This document shows positions 27,014 through 35,093 of a stretch of 64,000 nucleotides of DNA, piece by piece. A program made the translations under genes and the position numbers. Source of the DNA: Massilia sp. METH4. GTDB lineage: Bacteria > Pseudomonadota > Gammaproteobacteria > Burkholderiales > Burkholderiaceae_D. The stretch is taken from NCBI RefSeq assembly GCF_037094685.1, contig NZ_CP146614.1, positions 6,817,066 through 6,881,065 on the forward strand, written 5' to 3'. Below the pieces are notes generated by a model. It was not told where the DNA came from and made no database searches. It saw only the letters and a program-made list of their open reading frames with translations. Within the stretch, counting starts at the first letter, position 1, and every line of letters starts with the position of its first letter.

Positions 27014-28213
27014 TCAGGGCGCCTTCAACCGCAGCATCATCGCACTGTGCGGCGCCAGCTTCACGTCGAGCGCCTTCGACGTGTCGCCGCTGCGCCCCTG
27101 CCACAGCTCGGCCCAGCGGAACGTCTTCTTCTTCAGGTCTGCCTCGTGCTTCGAGATATCGTCCGCCAGCGGATACTTTTGCCAGTCGTGCCGGTAGTCG
27201 ACGGTACGCTCGCCCCGGTTCAGGAACAGCACACCCCAGTCGCCGCCGGCGAGCGGCTTGATCCACATTTCCAGGTCTCCCTGCGCCATGCGCCGCAAGG
27301 CCTGGATACCCAGCTTGTCCTGGTTGATGGCGATGACGTCGCGATTGGTCAGTATCTTCAGCGTCTGCGCGGACATGCTGCGCAGGTCGTTGCCGGAGAT
27401 GAGCGGCGAGGCCATCATCGCCCAGATCGAGAAGTGCGCACGCTCCTCGTCCGGCGTCAGGCCGTTGCCGACTTCGAGCATGTCCATGTCGTTCCAGTGG
27501 CCCGGCCCCGCGTACTTGCGCAGCGCGGCCGTCTTGTCCATGATCTTCAGCACTCCGAACGACGACCACGAGCCGTGCGACAGCTCGCAATCCCAGCACG
27601 CGGTGATGTCGCCGGTGGTACGCCAAGAATGTCCCACTTCCTTGGCCCAGTCCCATGGCTTGGTGTCGCCCCATTCGCAGATCGAGAACAGGATCGGGCG
27701 GCCGGCTGCACGCAGTGCGTCGCGCATCGTCGTGTACGCGCCTTCCGAATTCAGGCCCTTCGTTTCGCACCAGTCGTATTTCAGGTAGTCGACGCCCCAG
27801 GAGGCATACGTGCGTGCGTCCTGGTACTCGTAGCCGCGGCTGCCGGGCCGGCCGCCGCATGTCTTGGCGCCCGCGTCAGAGTAAATGCCCAGCTTCAGCC
27901 CACGCGCATGCACATAGTCGGCCAGCGCCTTGATCCCGGACGGGAAGCGCTGCGGGTCGGCCTGGATATTGCCGTTCGCATCGCGCTGGCCGTGCCAGCA
28001 ATCGTCGATGTTGACGTAGGTGTAGCCGGCGTCGCGCATGCCGTTCCTCACCAGCGCATCGGCCGTTTCGCGGATCAGCTGCTCGTTGATGTCGCAGGCA
28101 AACTTGTTCCAGCTGTTCCAGCCCATCTGCGGCGTGTCGCCCAGGCCTTCGTACTTCTGCGCATGCGCCGTCGCGGCGCCCATCACCATCAAGGCGGCAG
28201 CGAGCTTTTTCAT
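27014..28213 (-). CDS. Alpha-galactosidase, glycoside hydrolase family 27
   Basis: GH27 enzymes release alpha-1,6-linked galactose, for instance from galactomannan side chains. The 399-residue protein has a signal peptide cut near AHAQ (residue 19), the TPQMGWNSWNKF start of the barrel, the nucleophile Asp147 in YLKYDWC and the acid/base Asp202 in SWRTTGD. WNDMDMLEVGNG and the C-terminal beta-sandwich follow. Its ATG overlaps the GH5 stop codon (ATGA), so the mannanase and galactosidase are translationally coupled. It is predicted to act in the periplasm or outside the cell. Confidence 0.94.
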   Translation of the reverse strand: MKKLAAALMVMGAATAHAQKYEGLGDTPQMGWNSWNKFACDINEQLIRETADALVRNGMRDAGYTYVNIDDCWHGQRDANGNIQADPQRFPSGIKALADYVHARGLKLGIYSDAGAKTCGGRPGSRGYEYQDARTYASWGVDYLKYDWCETKGLNSEGAYTTMRDALRAAGRPILFSICEWGDTKPWDWAKEVGHSWRTTGDITACWDCELSHGSWSSFGVLKIMDKTAALRKYAGPGHWNDMDMLEVGNGLTPDEERAHFSIWAMMASPLISGNDLRSMSAQTLKILTNRDVIAINQDKLGIQALRRMAQGDLEMWIKPLAGGDWGVLFLNRGERTVDYRHDWQKYPLADDISKHEADLKKKTFRWAELWQGRSGDTSKALDVKLAPHSAMMLRLKAP

Positions 28214-29514
28214 TTGCGCTCCAGTGCGTGCAGGCGGTCGGCGTAGCGGCGGATCAGCGCAATCGTCGACTTGTCGGTATCGAACACGGAGTACAGGCCC
28301 TGCTCTTCCTGCGGCGGGTCGCCCATCAGGTCGTTCCCCTCCTTCCACCAGTAATCCGGATTGGCCGCCCGGCCGGCCCCGCCCCAGGCCCAGAAGTTGA
28401 AGCCCGCGATCGGGTCGCCCTTCTCGGCCCGCTCAACCACCACGTCGAACACCACCTTGTAGAAGCGGTCGCGCACCGTGGTCGCCGCCTTGATGTCGAA
28501 CGAGGCGCCGTCGCGGTCCATGCCGAATTCCTCCAGCACGATCGGCTTGCCCAGCTGTTTCGCATAGTCGATGTGCACGTTCAGGTAATGGCTGCTCTTC
28601 TCCAGCGCCCCGCTCCACGTGGCGTCCACACGTTTCGAATCGATCCAGCCCCAGTTCTTCGGCCACAGGTGGTAGGTCAGGTAGTCGACATCCTTCGTGG
28701 CATGCGCCTTGCGAAACAGGTCCGGGTCCTGGGCCGAGCCGGCCAGGCCCTCGCTGCCGGTGCTGACGAGGTGGTTCTTGTCCAGCCCACGGATATACGC
28801 GGCCGTGTCGGCGATCCATTTCACATAGGTCGCCTTTTCTTCCGGCGTGGACTTGGCATTGCCCGGCCGCGGCTCGTTGGCCAGCTGCCACGACATGATC
28901 ACCGGGTCGCCCGCGTACGGCTTGCCCGTCACGGTGTTCTTCCGGTTGATGAAGGTACGGATCACGTTGCGATACTCCGCCTGCGCCTTCTCGTTCGTGT
29001 AGAAGCGGGCCGTCTCGCGCATGTAGGTCTCGTAGTCCTTGGTCACGTTCGGGTCCAGCGCGGGCGTGCCGGCGAACCAGTTCAGGTACTGCGTCATGCC
29101 GCCCGACCATTGCCAGAAATTGTTCAGGTAGATCACGGCCGTCATGTCGCGCTTGCCCATCTCGGCCAGCAGGAAGTCCATGCCGGCGAGCAGGCGCTCG
29201 TCGTACTTGCCCGGCTCGTTGGTCGTGGCCGGGCGCACGGCGCTCTTCATGTCCGTATTCTCGGAAACGGCCAGCACGCGCAGGTTGTTGATGCCCATGC
29301 TTTTGAGCGTATCGAGTTCCTTCAGCAGGCGCGGACGGTCGTTGGCGCCCAGGTAGGCGCCATACCAGAAGTTGGCGCCGGCGATGTAGTACGGATGGCC
29401 GTTGCGGGTGAACTGCGTCTTCTTCACCGCCACAAACTCCGGCGCCGCCGCGCAGGCGCTCGGCACCACACCCATCATCATCAGCGAAGCTGCCAGTGCG
29501 ATCATCTTTTTCAT
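28210..29514 (-). CDS. Endo-beta-1,4-mannanase, GH5 (subfamily 7-like)
   Basis: The 434-residue protein has a signal peptide and then FTRNGHPYYIAGANFWYGAY, the start typical of GH5 mannanases. The acid/base is Glu214 (LANEPR) and the nucleophile Glu329 (VLEEFG), with WLANEP-type spacing and the HLWPKNWGW strand in between. It would cut the mannan backbone. The second of two close ATGs was chosen because AAAGG sits six bases before it. The GH27 gene overlaps its end by four bases. The GH5 subfamily assignment is by resemblance, not by search. Confidence 0.9.
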   Translation of the reverse strand: MKKMIALAASLMMMGVVPSACAAAPEFVAVKKTQFTRNGHPYYIAGANFWYGAYLGANDRPRLLKELDTLKSMGINNLRVLAVSENTDMKSAVRPATTNEPGKYDERLLAGMDFLLAEMGKRDMTAVIYLNNFWQWSGGMTQYLNWFAGTPALDPNVTKDYETYMRETARFYTNEKAQAEYRNVIRTFINRKNTVTGKPYAGDPVIMSWQLANEPRPGNAKSTPEEKATYVKWIADTAAYIRGLDKNHLVSTGSEGLAGSAQDPDLFRKAHATKDVDYLTYHLWPKNWGWIDSKRVDATWSGALEKSSHYLNVHIDYAKQLGKPIVLEEFGMDRDGASFDIKAATTVRDRFYKVVFDVVVERAEKGDPIAGFNFWAWGGAGRAANPDYWWKEGNDLMGDPPQEEQGLYSVFDTDKSTIALIRRYADRLHALERK

Positions 29515-29651
29515 CGTCATCCTTTCGTTTTCGTGTTCATCGGTTGGCCTGCCGCGTCGAGCACGCGGGCAGGCAGTTGAATCGTTGCGGTGTGTCCTTC
29601 GTCGTGCCGGCTTCACCTCGTGGCCCCCGCCGGTGGCGCGCGCTTCGCCGG

Positions 29652-29774
29652 TCATCCGGCGCCTTCGTGGCCGGCGCGGGTCCGGCTCCAGGTTCTTGTC
29701 CAGCCAGGGCTGGGGGTGGGCAGCCAGGCATGGGGCGGCCCCATCGCCAGCAGTAGTGCTGCGTGGTGCTTCAT
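29652..29774 (-). pseudogene. Remnant of a secreted protein, possibly a GH3 glycosidase N-terminus
   Basis: Sixteen bases after the permease stop an ATG opens MKHHAALLLAMG, the beginning of a signal peptide, but the frame ends after 40 codons. In a neighbouring frame the same DNA reads LAAHPQPWLDKNLEPDP, which resembles the first residues of mature family-3 beta-glucosidases (the PWLD-x-L-x-P-D pattern). I infer that a glycosidase gene between the permease and mannanase genes was deleted and frameshifted, leaving only its start. The evidence is short, so chance remains possible. Confidence 0.4.
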
Positions 29775-29790
29775 GAGTCCCGCGCCGGTC

Positions 29791-31074
29791 TTACTTTTCC
29801 ACGTACATGCCTGCGTAGCGGATGCCGAAATACAGGATGAACACGTAGCAGGCGGCCGGCACGAAGAACGACCATTGCAGCCCGATCGCGTCCGCCAGCG
29901 CGCCTTGCACGAAGGGCACGATGGCGCCGCCGACGATGGCCATGCACAGGATGCCGGAGCCCTGCCCCGTCTGCGCGCCCAGCCGGTGCAGCGCCATGCT
30001 GAAGATCGTGGGGAACATGATGGAATTGAACAGCCCCACCGCGATCGTTGCCCACATCGCCGTCGCGCCCGAACCGAAGATCGCCACCAGCAGCAGCACG
30101 ATGCTGGCGGCGGCATTGAACGCCAGCGCCTTGCCGGGGCTGACATGGCGCATCACGACGAAGCCGATGAAGCGGCCGACCATGGCGGCCGTCCAGTAGT
30201 AGCTGACGTATTTCGCCGCCGCGCCGTGGTCGAGACCAAGGATCTGCGGTTCGCCGATGAAATTGATCAGGAAGCTGCCGATGGCTACCTCGCCGCCCAC
30301 GTACAGGAAGATGCCGATCGCCCCGAGCACCAGGTGGCGGTGCCGCAGCACCGAGGCGTGTACCGCCTGGGGCGTATCGCCGGCATGCGTGATCGACGGC
30401 AGCTTGACGATGGCGAACAGCACGGCCAGCGCCAGCAGCGCCCCCGCCAGCGCCAGGTAGGGGCCTTGCACCGCCGCCGCTTCCAGCAGCCGGTATTGTT
30501 CGAGGGCGGCGCTAGTCAGTTGCGATACGTCGACGCCAGCCTGCGCCCCTTCCAGGATCAGCAACCCACCCAGGGCGGGGGCGATGGCCGTGCCCAGAGA
30601 GTTGAACGCCTGGGTCAGCGTCAGCCGGCTCGATGCGGTGGCCGGCGGGCCAAGGACCGTCACGAACGGGTTGGCCGCCACCTGCAGCACCGTAATCCCG
30701 GCCGCCAGTACGAAGAAGGCGAACAGGAACAGCGCGTAGCCGCTGATGGCGGCCGGGTAGAACAGCGCGCAGCCCAGCGCCGCCACCACCAGGCCGGCCA
30801 CCGCGCCGCGCTTGTAGCCGATGCGCCGGATCAGCGCGCCGGCCGGCAGCGACACGATGAAATACGCGCCGAAGAAGCAGAACTGCACCAGCATCGCCTG
30901 CACGTAGTTGAGGGTGTAGACGGACTTCAGATGCGGGATCAGCACGTCGTTCAGCGATGTGAGCAAACCCCACATGAAGAACAGGACCGTGATCACCACG
31001 AGCGGGAAGGTTTGCTGCGGCTGCGCCGGGGCGCTGCCCTGCGGCGCAAGGGCCGCGGGTGACATCTGTGCCAT
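29791..31074 (-). CDS. MFS sugar permease, FucP/GluP (fucose-glucose-galactose) type
   Basis: The start [14 protein letters not shown] gives 427 residues with twelve hydrophobic segments. [19 protein letters not shown] in helix 1 and [28 protein letters not shown] and ISYY-like helix segments are those of the FucP/GluP/NagP family of proton-sugar symporters. It would carry mannose, galactose or short oligosaccharides across the inner membrane. It is the first gene of the minus-strand operon and diverges from the LacI-type regulator across a 307-bp region holding two operator-like repeats. The longer upstream frame was rejected because it crosses that regulatory region. Confidence 0.92.
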   Translation of the reverse strand: MAQMSPAALAPQGSAPAQPQQTFPLVVITVLFFMWGLLTSLNDVLIPHLKSVYTLNYVQAMLVQFCFFGAYFIVSLPAGALIRRIGYKRGAVAGLVVAALGCALFYPAAISGYALFLFAFFVLAAGITVLQVAANPFVTVLGPPATASSRLTLTQAFNSLGTAIAPALGGLLILEGAQAGVDVSQLTSAALEQYRLLEAAAVQGPYLALAGALLALAVLFAIVKLPSITHAGDTPQAVHASVLRHRHLVLGAIGIFLYVGGEVAIGSFLINFIGEPQILGLDHGAAAKYVSYYWTAAMVGRFIGFVVMRHVSPGKALAFNAAASIVLLLVAIFGSGATAMWATIAVGLFNSIMFPTIFSMALHRLGAQTGQGSGILCMAIVGGAIVPFVQGALADAIGLQWSFFVPAACYVFILYFGIRYAGMYVEK

Positions 31075-31123
31075 CGATCGTCTCCTGGTTGTGCCGGCCG
31101 TGCCGGGTGTTGTTATGGCAACG

Positions 31124-31152
31124 ATTCTCCCTAAGCACCCCCGGCCGGTCAA
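31124..31152 (-). promoter_or_regulatory. Candidate promoter of the permease operon
   Basis: On the minus strand TTGACC (31147-31152) and GAGAAT (31124-31129) are 17 bases apart. The -35 box starts 23 bases downstream of the operator-like repeat at 31176-31196, the same distance as at the TonB receptor promoter. Confidence 0.45.
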
Positions 31153-31175
31153 ACGCGATCGGCGAAACGGGCCCA

Positions 31176-31196
31176 GTTTAGCGGCGTTCACTAAAC
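31176..31196 (-). promoter_or_regulatory. Operator-like inverted repeat of the permease operon
   Basis: Read toward the permease gene, GTTTAGT-N7-GCTAAAC; the outer CTG/CAG bases also pair. It lies 101 bp before the permease ATG. It matches the sites at 22453 and 31254. Confidence 0.75.
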
Positions 31197-31253
31197 AGGC
31201 CCTGCGGCCCTTTCCCCGATGCCGGGGCGGGGTGTTGCCGGGTTGGTCAGCGT

Positions 31254-31274
31254 GTTTAGTAAATGCGACTAAAC
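31254..31274 (+). promoter_or_regulatory. Operator-like inverted repeat of the LacI-type regulator
   Basis: GTTTAGT-N7-ACTAAAC, a perfect 7-bp inverted repeat, is 107 bp before the leader ATG. A TTGACC box begins 24 bases downstream (31299-31304), though I see no good -10 for it. Autoregulation by the regulator is the simplest reading. Confidence 0.75.
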
Positions 31275-31381
31275 TGGCGGGCATCGAGGGGCCGCCGTTT
31301 GACCATGCGCGCACGGCTGTGCAAGACTGTGCCCATAAAGAACGGCAGGCAGGCACCGTTCGACCATAACGGAGGCGATCC

Positions 31382-31414
31382 ATGAGCAAACTTCCAGCGG
31401 GCGGCCGTCGATGA
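31382..31414 (+). CDS. Candidate 10-residue leader peptide before the LacI-type gene
   Basis: [10 protein letters not shown] then TGA is preceded by GGAGG at ideal spacing, while the regulator's own ATG has no such site. The leader stop overlaps the regulator ATG (ATGA), so ribosomes finishing the leader could restart on the regulator. This would tie regulator synthesis to leader translation. Confidence 0.5.
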   Translation: MSKLPAGGRR

Positions 31415-32415
31415 GGGCCGCCACCGCCGCGCAGGGCGGCGTCACGATCCGCGACATCGCACGCGCCGCCGGCGTCTCGGCGGGAACGATCTCGCGGGCC
31501 CTGAAGAATGAACCGGGCTTGACGGAGGTGACGCGCCAGATGGTGCTGGAGACGGCGCGCGACCTGGGCTACGACTTCTGCAAGCTGCGCCCGAAGCGGC
31601 TGCGGCGCCTCACCTTCCTGCTGCACCGCCAGCACAACACGGCCGCCAGCAGCCCGTTCTACTCGCCGGTGCTGCACGGCGCCGAGGAAGCCTGCCGCAA
31701 GCAGGGCATCGTGCTGTCATTCATGGCGGTCGGCCCGGCCGATGGCCTGGTGGACCAGCTGCGCATGCATGCCCCCGACGCGATCGTGTGCGCCGGTTTC
31801 TTCGAGCCGGAGCTGCTGACCGCCTTGCGGGGCACCGGCAAGCCGATCGTGCTGATCGACATGAAGCTGCGCGGCTACAGCTCCGTCAATCCGGACAATA
31901 TGATGGGCGGGTACCTGGCCACGAGGCACCTGATCGAGCGGGGCCGCGAGCGCGTCGGGTTCATCTGCGGCTCGCTGTCGCACTACAGCATCCGCGAGCG
32001 GGCACGTGGCTACCGCCAGGCGCTGTTCGATGCCGGCATCCTGGCCGATCCACGGCTGGAAGCCCCGCTGCCGGACGGCGTGGACCTCGAACAGGGCGCA
32101 TGGGAAGCAATGGAAAGCCTGCTCGCCCTGCCGAAGCCGCCGGACGCCGTGTTCTGCTACAACGACAGCGCCGCCCTGGTGGCGATGCGCTGCTGCCTCG
32201 CCAAGGGCCTCAAGGTGCCGCACGACGTGGCGATCGTGGGCTTCGACGATATCTCGACCGCGGTGCTGGGCCACCGCCCGCTGACGACGCTGCGCATCAA
32301 CAAGAAGGAACTGGGGGCGATGGGCGTGGAACTGCTGCTGGGCGGGCGCACCGAGGAAGTGGTCGAGAAAACCTCCCCGGTCGAACTGGTGGTGCGCGCC
32401 AGCACCGTTTGCTGA
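31411..32415 (+). CDS. LacI-family transcriptional regulator of the mannan locus
   Basis: The 334-residue protein has an N-terminal helix-turn-helix ([21 protein letters not shown], residues 11-31) and hinge followed by a periplasmic-binding-protein-like effector domain ([20 protein letters not shown] and [11 protein letters not shown] are family hallmarks). It should bind a sugar released from the polymer and control the permease operon, the receptor and itself through the GTTTAGT repeats. The start is supported by overlap with the leader stop; another start inside the HTH is unlikely. Whether it represses or activates is not shown by the sequence. Confidence 0.9.
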   Translation: MRAATAAQGGVTIRDIARAAGVSAGTISRALKNEPGLTEVTRQMVLETARDLGYDFCKLRPKRLRRLTFLLHRQHNTAASSPFYSPVLHGAEEACRKQGIVLSFMAVGPADGLVDQLRMHAPDAIVCAGFFEPELLTALRGTGKPIVLIDMKLRGYSSVNPDNMMGGYLATRHLIERGRERVGFICGSLSHYSIRERARGYRQALFDAGILADPRLEAPLPDGVDLEQGAWEAMESLLALPKPPDAVFCYNDSAALVAMRCCLAKGLKVPHDVAIVGFDDISTAVLGHRPLTTLRINKKELGAMGVELLLGGRTEEVVEKTSPVELVVRASTVC

Positions 32416-32773
32416 AGGGGGACCACGACCGCCACGAGCCCCGCACTATCGACGATGGACAGCGCGGACGATGGCCGCGCGGGGCAGGTACGCGCCTGGA
32501 AAACGATGGCCGGATCGACAGGTGAAGTAGCGAGCGGCCGGATCGACCGGCCAGGTGACGGACCGTCGCATCGACTAGTGAAGAAACGAGCAGCCGGATC
32601 GACCGGCCAAGTGACAAGTGGCCGGATCAACAGGCCAGTGCCACCGTGCGAGCGGCGGCAGGCAAATCAACAAACGATTTTCGCTGGCACGTGCCAGGCA
32701 GGAGCGCTCGGGCAGGAACGCTCGGGCATTAACAATGGCGGCGGCCGCGAAAGAACCCTGAAACGGACAATTC
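32416..32773. other. 358-bp gap between regulator and isomerase genes
   Basis: No gene is supported. The middle of the gap is a 28-bp tandem repeat (see next entry). The last 125 bases before the isomerase ATG hold no clear Shine-Dalgarno sequence; GAAACGGA ten bases upstream is the best candidate. Confidence 0.6.
32509..32648. repeat. 28-bp tandem repeat, five degenerate copies
   Basis: Copies begin at 32509, 32537, 32565, 32593 and 32621, exactly 28 bases apart. Most open with GCCGGATCGACCGGCC or a close variant, which is itself palindromic; the rest of each unit (AAGTGACAAGTG type) drifts more. The third copy is the most diverged. There are no spacers, so this is not a CRISPR array. Confidence 0.8.
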
Positions 32774-33976
32774 ATGTTACCAGATTTCCATTCCCGCGAA
32801 ACCCTGCTGCGGCATATCCGCGACACGCGCAACTTCTACGACCCGCGCTCGACGGACCCGAGCGGCGGCTTCTACCACTTCTACAAGGACGACGGCACGG
32901 TTTACGACGCGCATACCCGGCACCTGGTCAGCAGCACGCGCTTCGTGTTCAACTACGCAATGGCCTACCGCCACTTCCACGACGAGGCGGACCTGCGGCG
33001 CGTGCGCCATGGCCTGGCCTTCCTGCGCGACGTGCACCGCGACCCGGCCAGCGGCGGCTACGCCTGGGAGCTGGACTGGCGCGACGGCGTGAAGACCGTC
33101 ACGGATCCGACCAATCATTGCTACGGTCTGGCGTTCGTGGTGCTGGCGTATGCCCATGCGCTGCTGGCTGGCGTGGAGGAAGCGCGCGGCTGGCTGGAAG
33201 AGACGTACGAGCTGATGGAACGGCGCTTCTGGGAAGCGGAGCATGGGCTGTACGCCGACGAAGCCTCGGCCGACTGGCAGGTGGCGCCGTATCGCGGGCA
33301 GAACGCGAACATGCACTCGTGCGAAGCCATGCTGGCGGCCTACGACGCAACGGGCGAACTGCGCTACCTGCACCGCGCCGAAACGCTGGCACGCAATATC
33401 GCGCTGCGGCAGGCAAGCCTGGCGGACGACCTGGTATGGGAACACTACAAGGAAGACTGGTCGGTGGATGCCGACTACAACCGCCACGACAGCACCAACA
33501 TCTTCCGTCCGTGGGGCTACCAGCCGGGCCACCTCACCGAATGGGCCAAGCTGCTGCTGATCCTTGAACGCCACGCGGACAAACTGGCCGGCCCGCCGGA
33601 CTGGCTGCCCGGGCGCGCGGCGCACTTCTTCGACGCCGCGCTGGCGCGGGCCTGGGACGAGAAGCATGGCGGCATCCACTACGGTTTCGCGCCGGACGGC
33701 TCGATCTGCGACGCCCACAAGTATTTCTGGGTACAGGCCGAGAGCTTCGCCGCCGCCGCCCTGCTGGCCGCGCGCACCGGCGAGCAGCGCTACTGGGACT
33801 GGTACGACCGCATCTGGCAGTACAGCTGGGAACATTTCGTCGACCATGAGCACGGCGCGTGGTACCGCATCCTGGCGCCGGACAATGCCAAGCTGACCGA
33901 CGAGAAAAGCCCGGCCGGCAAGACGGACTACCACACGATGGGCGCCTGCTACGAAGTGCTGGGGGTACTGGCGTGA
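32774..33976 (+). CDS. AGE-family isomerase, probably D-mannose isomerase
   Basis: The 400-residue protein belongs to the N-acylglucosamine 2-epimerase fold (alpha6/alpha6 barrel): GGFYHFYKDDGTVYDAHTRHLVSS near the start, HCYGLAFVVLAYAHAL, NANMHSCEAMLAAY and HKYFWVQAESFAAAALL are characteristic blocks with the catalytic-site His and Arg/Glu residues. Enzymes of this type convert mannose to fructose or epimerise mannobiose. No signal peptide is present, so it is cytosolic. Its stop overlaps the fructokinase GTG, which supports mannose-to-fructose conversion. Mannobiose 2-epimerase is the main alternative. Confidence 0.88.
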   Translation: MLPDFHSRETLLRHIRDTRNFYDPRSTDPSGGFYHFYKDDGTVYDAHTRHLVSSTRFVFNYAMAYRHFHDEADLRRVRHGLAFLRDVHRDPASGGYAWELDWRDGVKTVTDPTNHCYGLAFVVLAYAHALLAGVEEARGWLEETYELMERRFWEAEHGLYADEASADWQVAPYRGQNANMHSCEAMLAAYDATGELRYLHRAETLARNIALRQASLADDLVWEHYKEDWSVDADYNRHDSTNIFRPWGYQPGHLTEWAKLLLILERHADKLAGPPDWLPGRAAHFFDAALARAWDEKHGGIHYGFAPDGSICDAHKYFWVQAESFAAAALLAARTGEQRYWDWYDRIWQYSWEHFVDHEHGAWYRILAPDNAKLTDEKSPAGKTDYHTMGACYEVLGVLA

Positions 33977-34884
33977 GCGAACCAGTCTTCATTTCCGCCG
34001 GCGAGGCGCTCACGGACCTGATCGTGCAGGGCGCCGCCGGCACGCAATGGACATCGCGCACCGGCGGCTCGACGTGGAACGTGGCGCGCGCCATGGCGAA
34101 GCTGGGCGTACCGACGGCCTTCGCCGGTGCCATCAGCCGCGACGTGTTCGGCGACGCGCTGTGGGAAGCGTCGATGGCGTCCGGCCTCGATGCGCGTTTC
34201 CTGCAGCGGCTGGACAAATCGCCGCTGCTGGCGATCGTGCACCGCTTGTCGCCACCCAGCTATTTCTTCGTGGGCGACGACAGCGCCGACCTGCACTTCG
34301 ACCCGCGCGCCCTGCCCGAGGGGTGGCGTGCCCATTGCCGCTGGATACACTTCGGCGGCATCAGCCTGGCGCGCCGGCCGCTGGCCGACCGGCTGCTGGA
34401 GCTGGCACGGGAGGCGAAGCAGGCCGGCATCCGCATCAGCTACGATCCGAACTGGCGCCTGTTGATGGACGAGCGCTACGACGCGACGCTGCGCGCGATG
34501 ACGGCGCTGGCCGACGTGGTGAAGGTCTCCGACGAAGACCTGGCCGGCCTGTTCCGCACCGACGACATCGAGGCGGCGTTCGCGACGCTGCGCGGCTTCA
34601 ACCCGGCAGCGCAGTACCTGTACACCCGCGGCGAACGCGGGGCGTCGCTGCACGCGCCCGACGGCGCATGGCATGCACCGGCCGTGCCCGTGCAGGTGGC
34701 CGACACGGTAGGCGCCGGAGACGCCAGCATCGCCGGCTTCGCCTGGAGCCAGCTGGCCGCGCCGCGGCGCTCGCCGCAGGAACATCTGCACTTCGCCGTC
34801 GCGTCCGGCGCCGCGGCCTGCCTCGGCGCCGGCGCCAGCCCGCCGTCTCTTGCGGATATCGAACGACTGCTGCCAGTGTCCTGA
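33973..34884 (+). CDS. PfkB-family sugar kinase, probably fructokinase
   Basis: The 303-residue kinase has the PfkB N-terminal glycine-rich region (TGGSTWNVARAMAKLG) and the C-terminal ATP/anion-hole motif DTVGAGD (residues 244-250, catalytic Asp250). YDPNWR fits sugar kinases of the fructokinase group. The GTG start overlaps the isomerase stop (GTGA), so both are made together. It would phosphorylate the fructose formed from mannose and send it to glycolysis. A 29-bp arm of an inverted-repeat element starts inside its stop codon. Confidence 0.9.
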   Translation: MSEPVFISAGEALTDLIVQGAAGTQWTSRTGGSTWNVARAMAKLGVPTAFAGAISRDVFGDALWEASMASGLDARFLQRLDKSPLLAIVHRLSPPSYFFVGDDSADLHFDPRALPEGWRAHCRWIHFGGISLARRPLADRLLELAREAKQAGIRISYDPNWRLLMDERYDATLRAMTALADVVKVSDEDLAGLFRTDDIEAAFATLRGFNPAAQYLYTRGERGASLHAPDGAWHAPAVPVQVADTVGAGDASIAGFAWSQLAAPRRSPQEHLHFAVASGAAACLGAGASPPSLADIERLLPVS

Positions 34885-35030
34885 ATCAGAAGTTCGTTGA
34901 TTACAAATCTGGCGAAATCGTCTCGAGGCAAGGCGGACATGTCCAGTAAGGCCGGGGCCTTTCCGGGCATTTTCAACGCAGCATCGGGGCGATTCTCGTC
35001 GAATTTGTTCAATGAATCTCTGATTCGGGG
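34880..35030. repeat. 151-bp element bounded by long inverted repeats (MITE-like)
   Basis: The left arm (34880-34908, beginning CCTGAATCAGAAGTTCGTTG) and right arm (35003-35029) are inverted copies with about four mismatches and a 2-base gap. The interior has no gene. The left arm overlaps the fructokinase stop codon. Size and arms fit a miniature inverted-repeat element or a strong RNA structure ending the fructokinase transcript. Confidence 0.65.
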
Positions 35031-35093
35031 TACTAGAGGTCAACGCGGCTTGAGATTATGATGGCGGGATTGCCAACCCGACCGGAGTAATCG

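Noticed and set aside
32509..32648. A CRISPR array
   Set aside because: The 28-bp repeats are directly joined without unique spacers and no cas genes are present.
33859..33972. An upstream ATG for the fructokinase gene
   Set aside because: It would place 38 unrelated residues before the conserved kinase start and lies wholly inside the isomerase gene; the GTG with GTGA overlap fits better.
34880..35030. An attachment site of an integrated element
   Set aside because: There is no integrase or tRNA end nearby and the arms are inverted, not direct, repeats.
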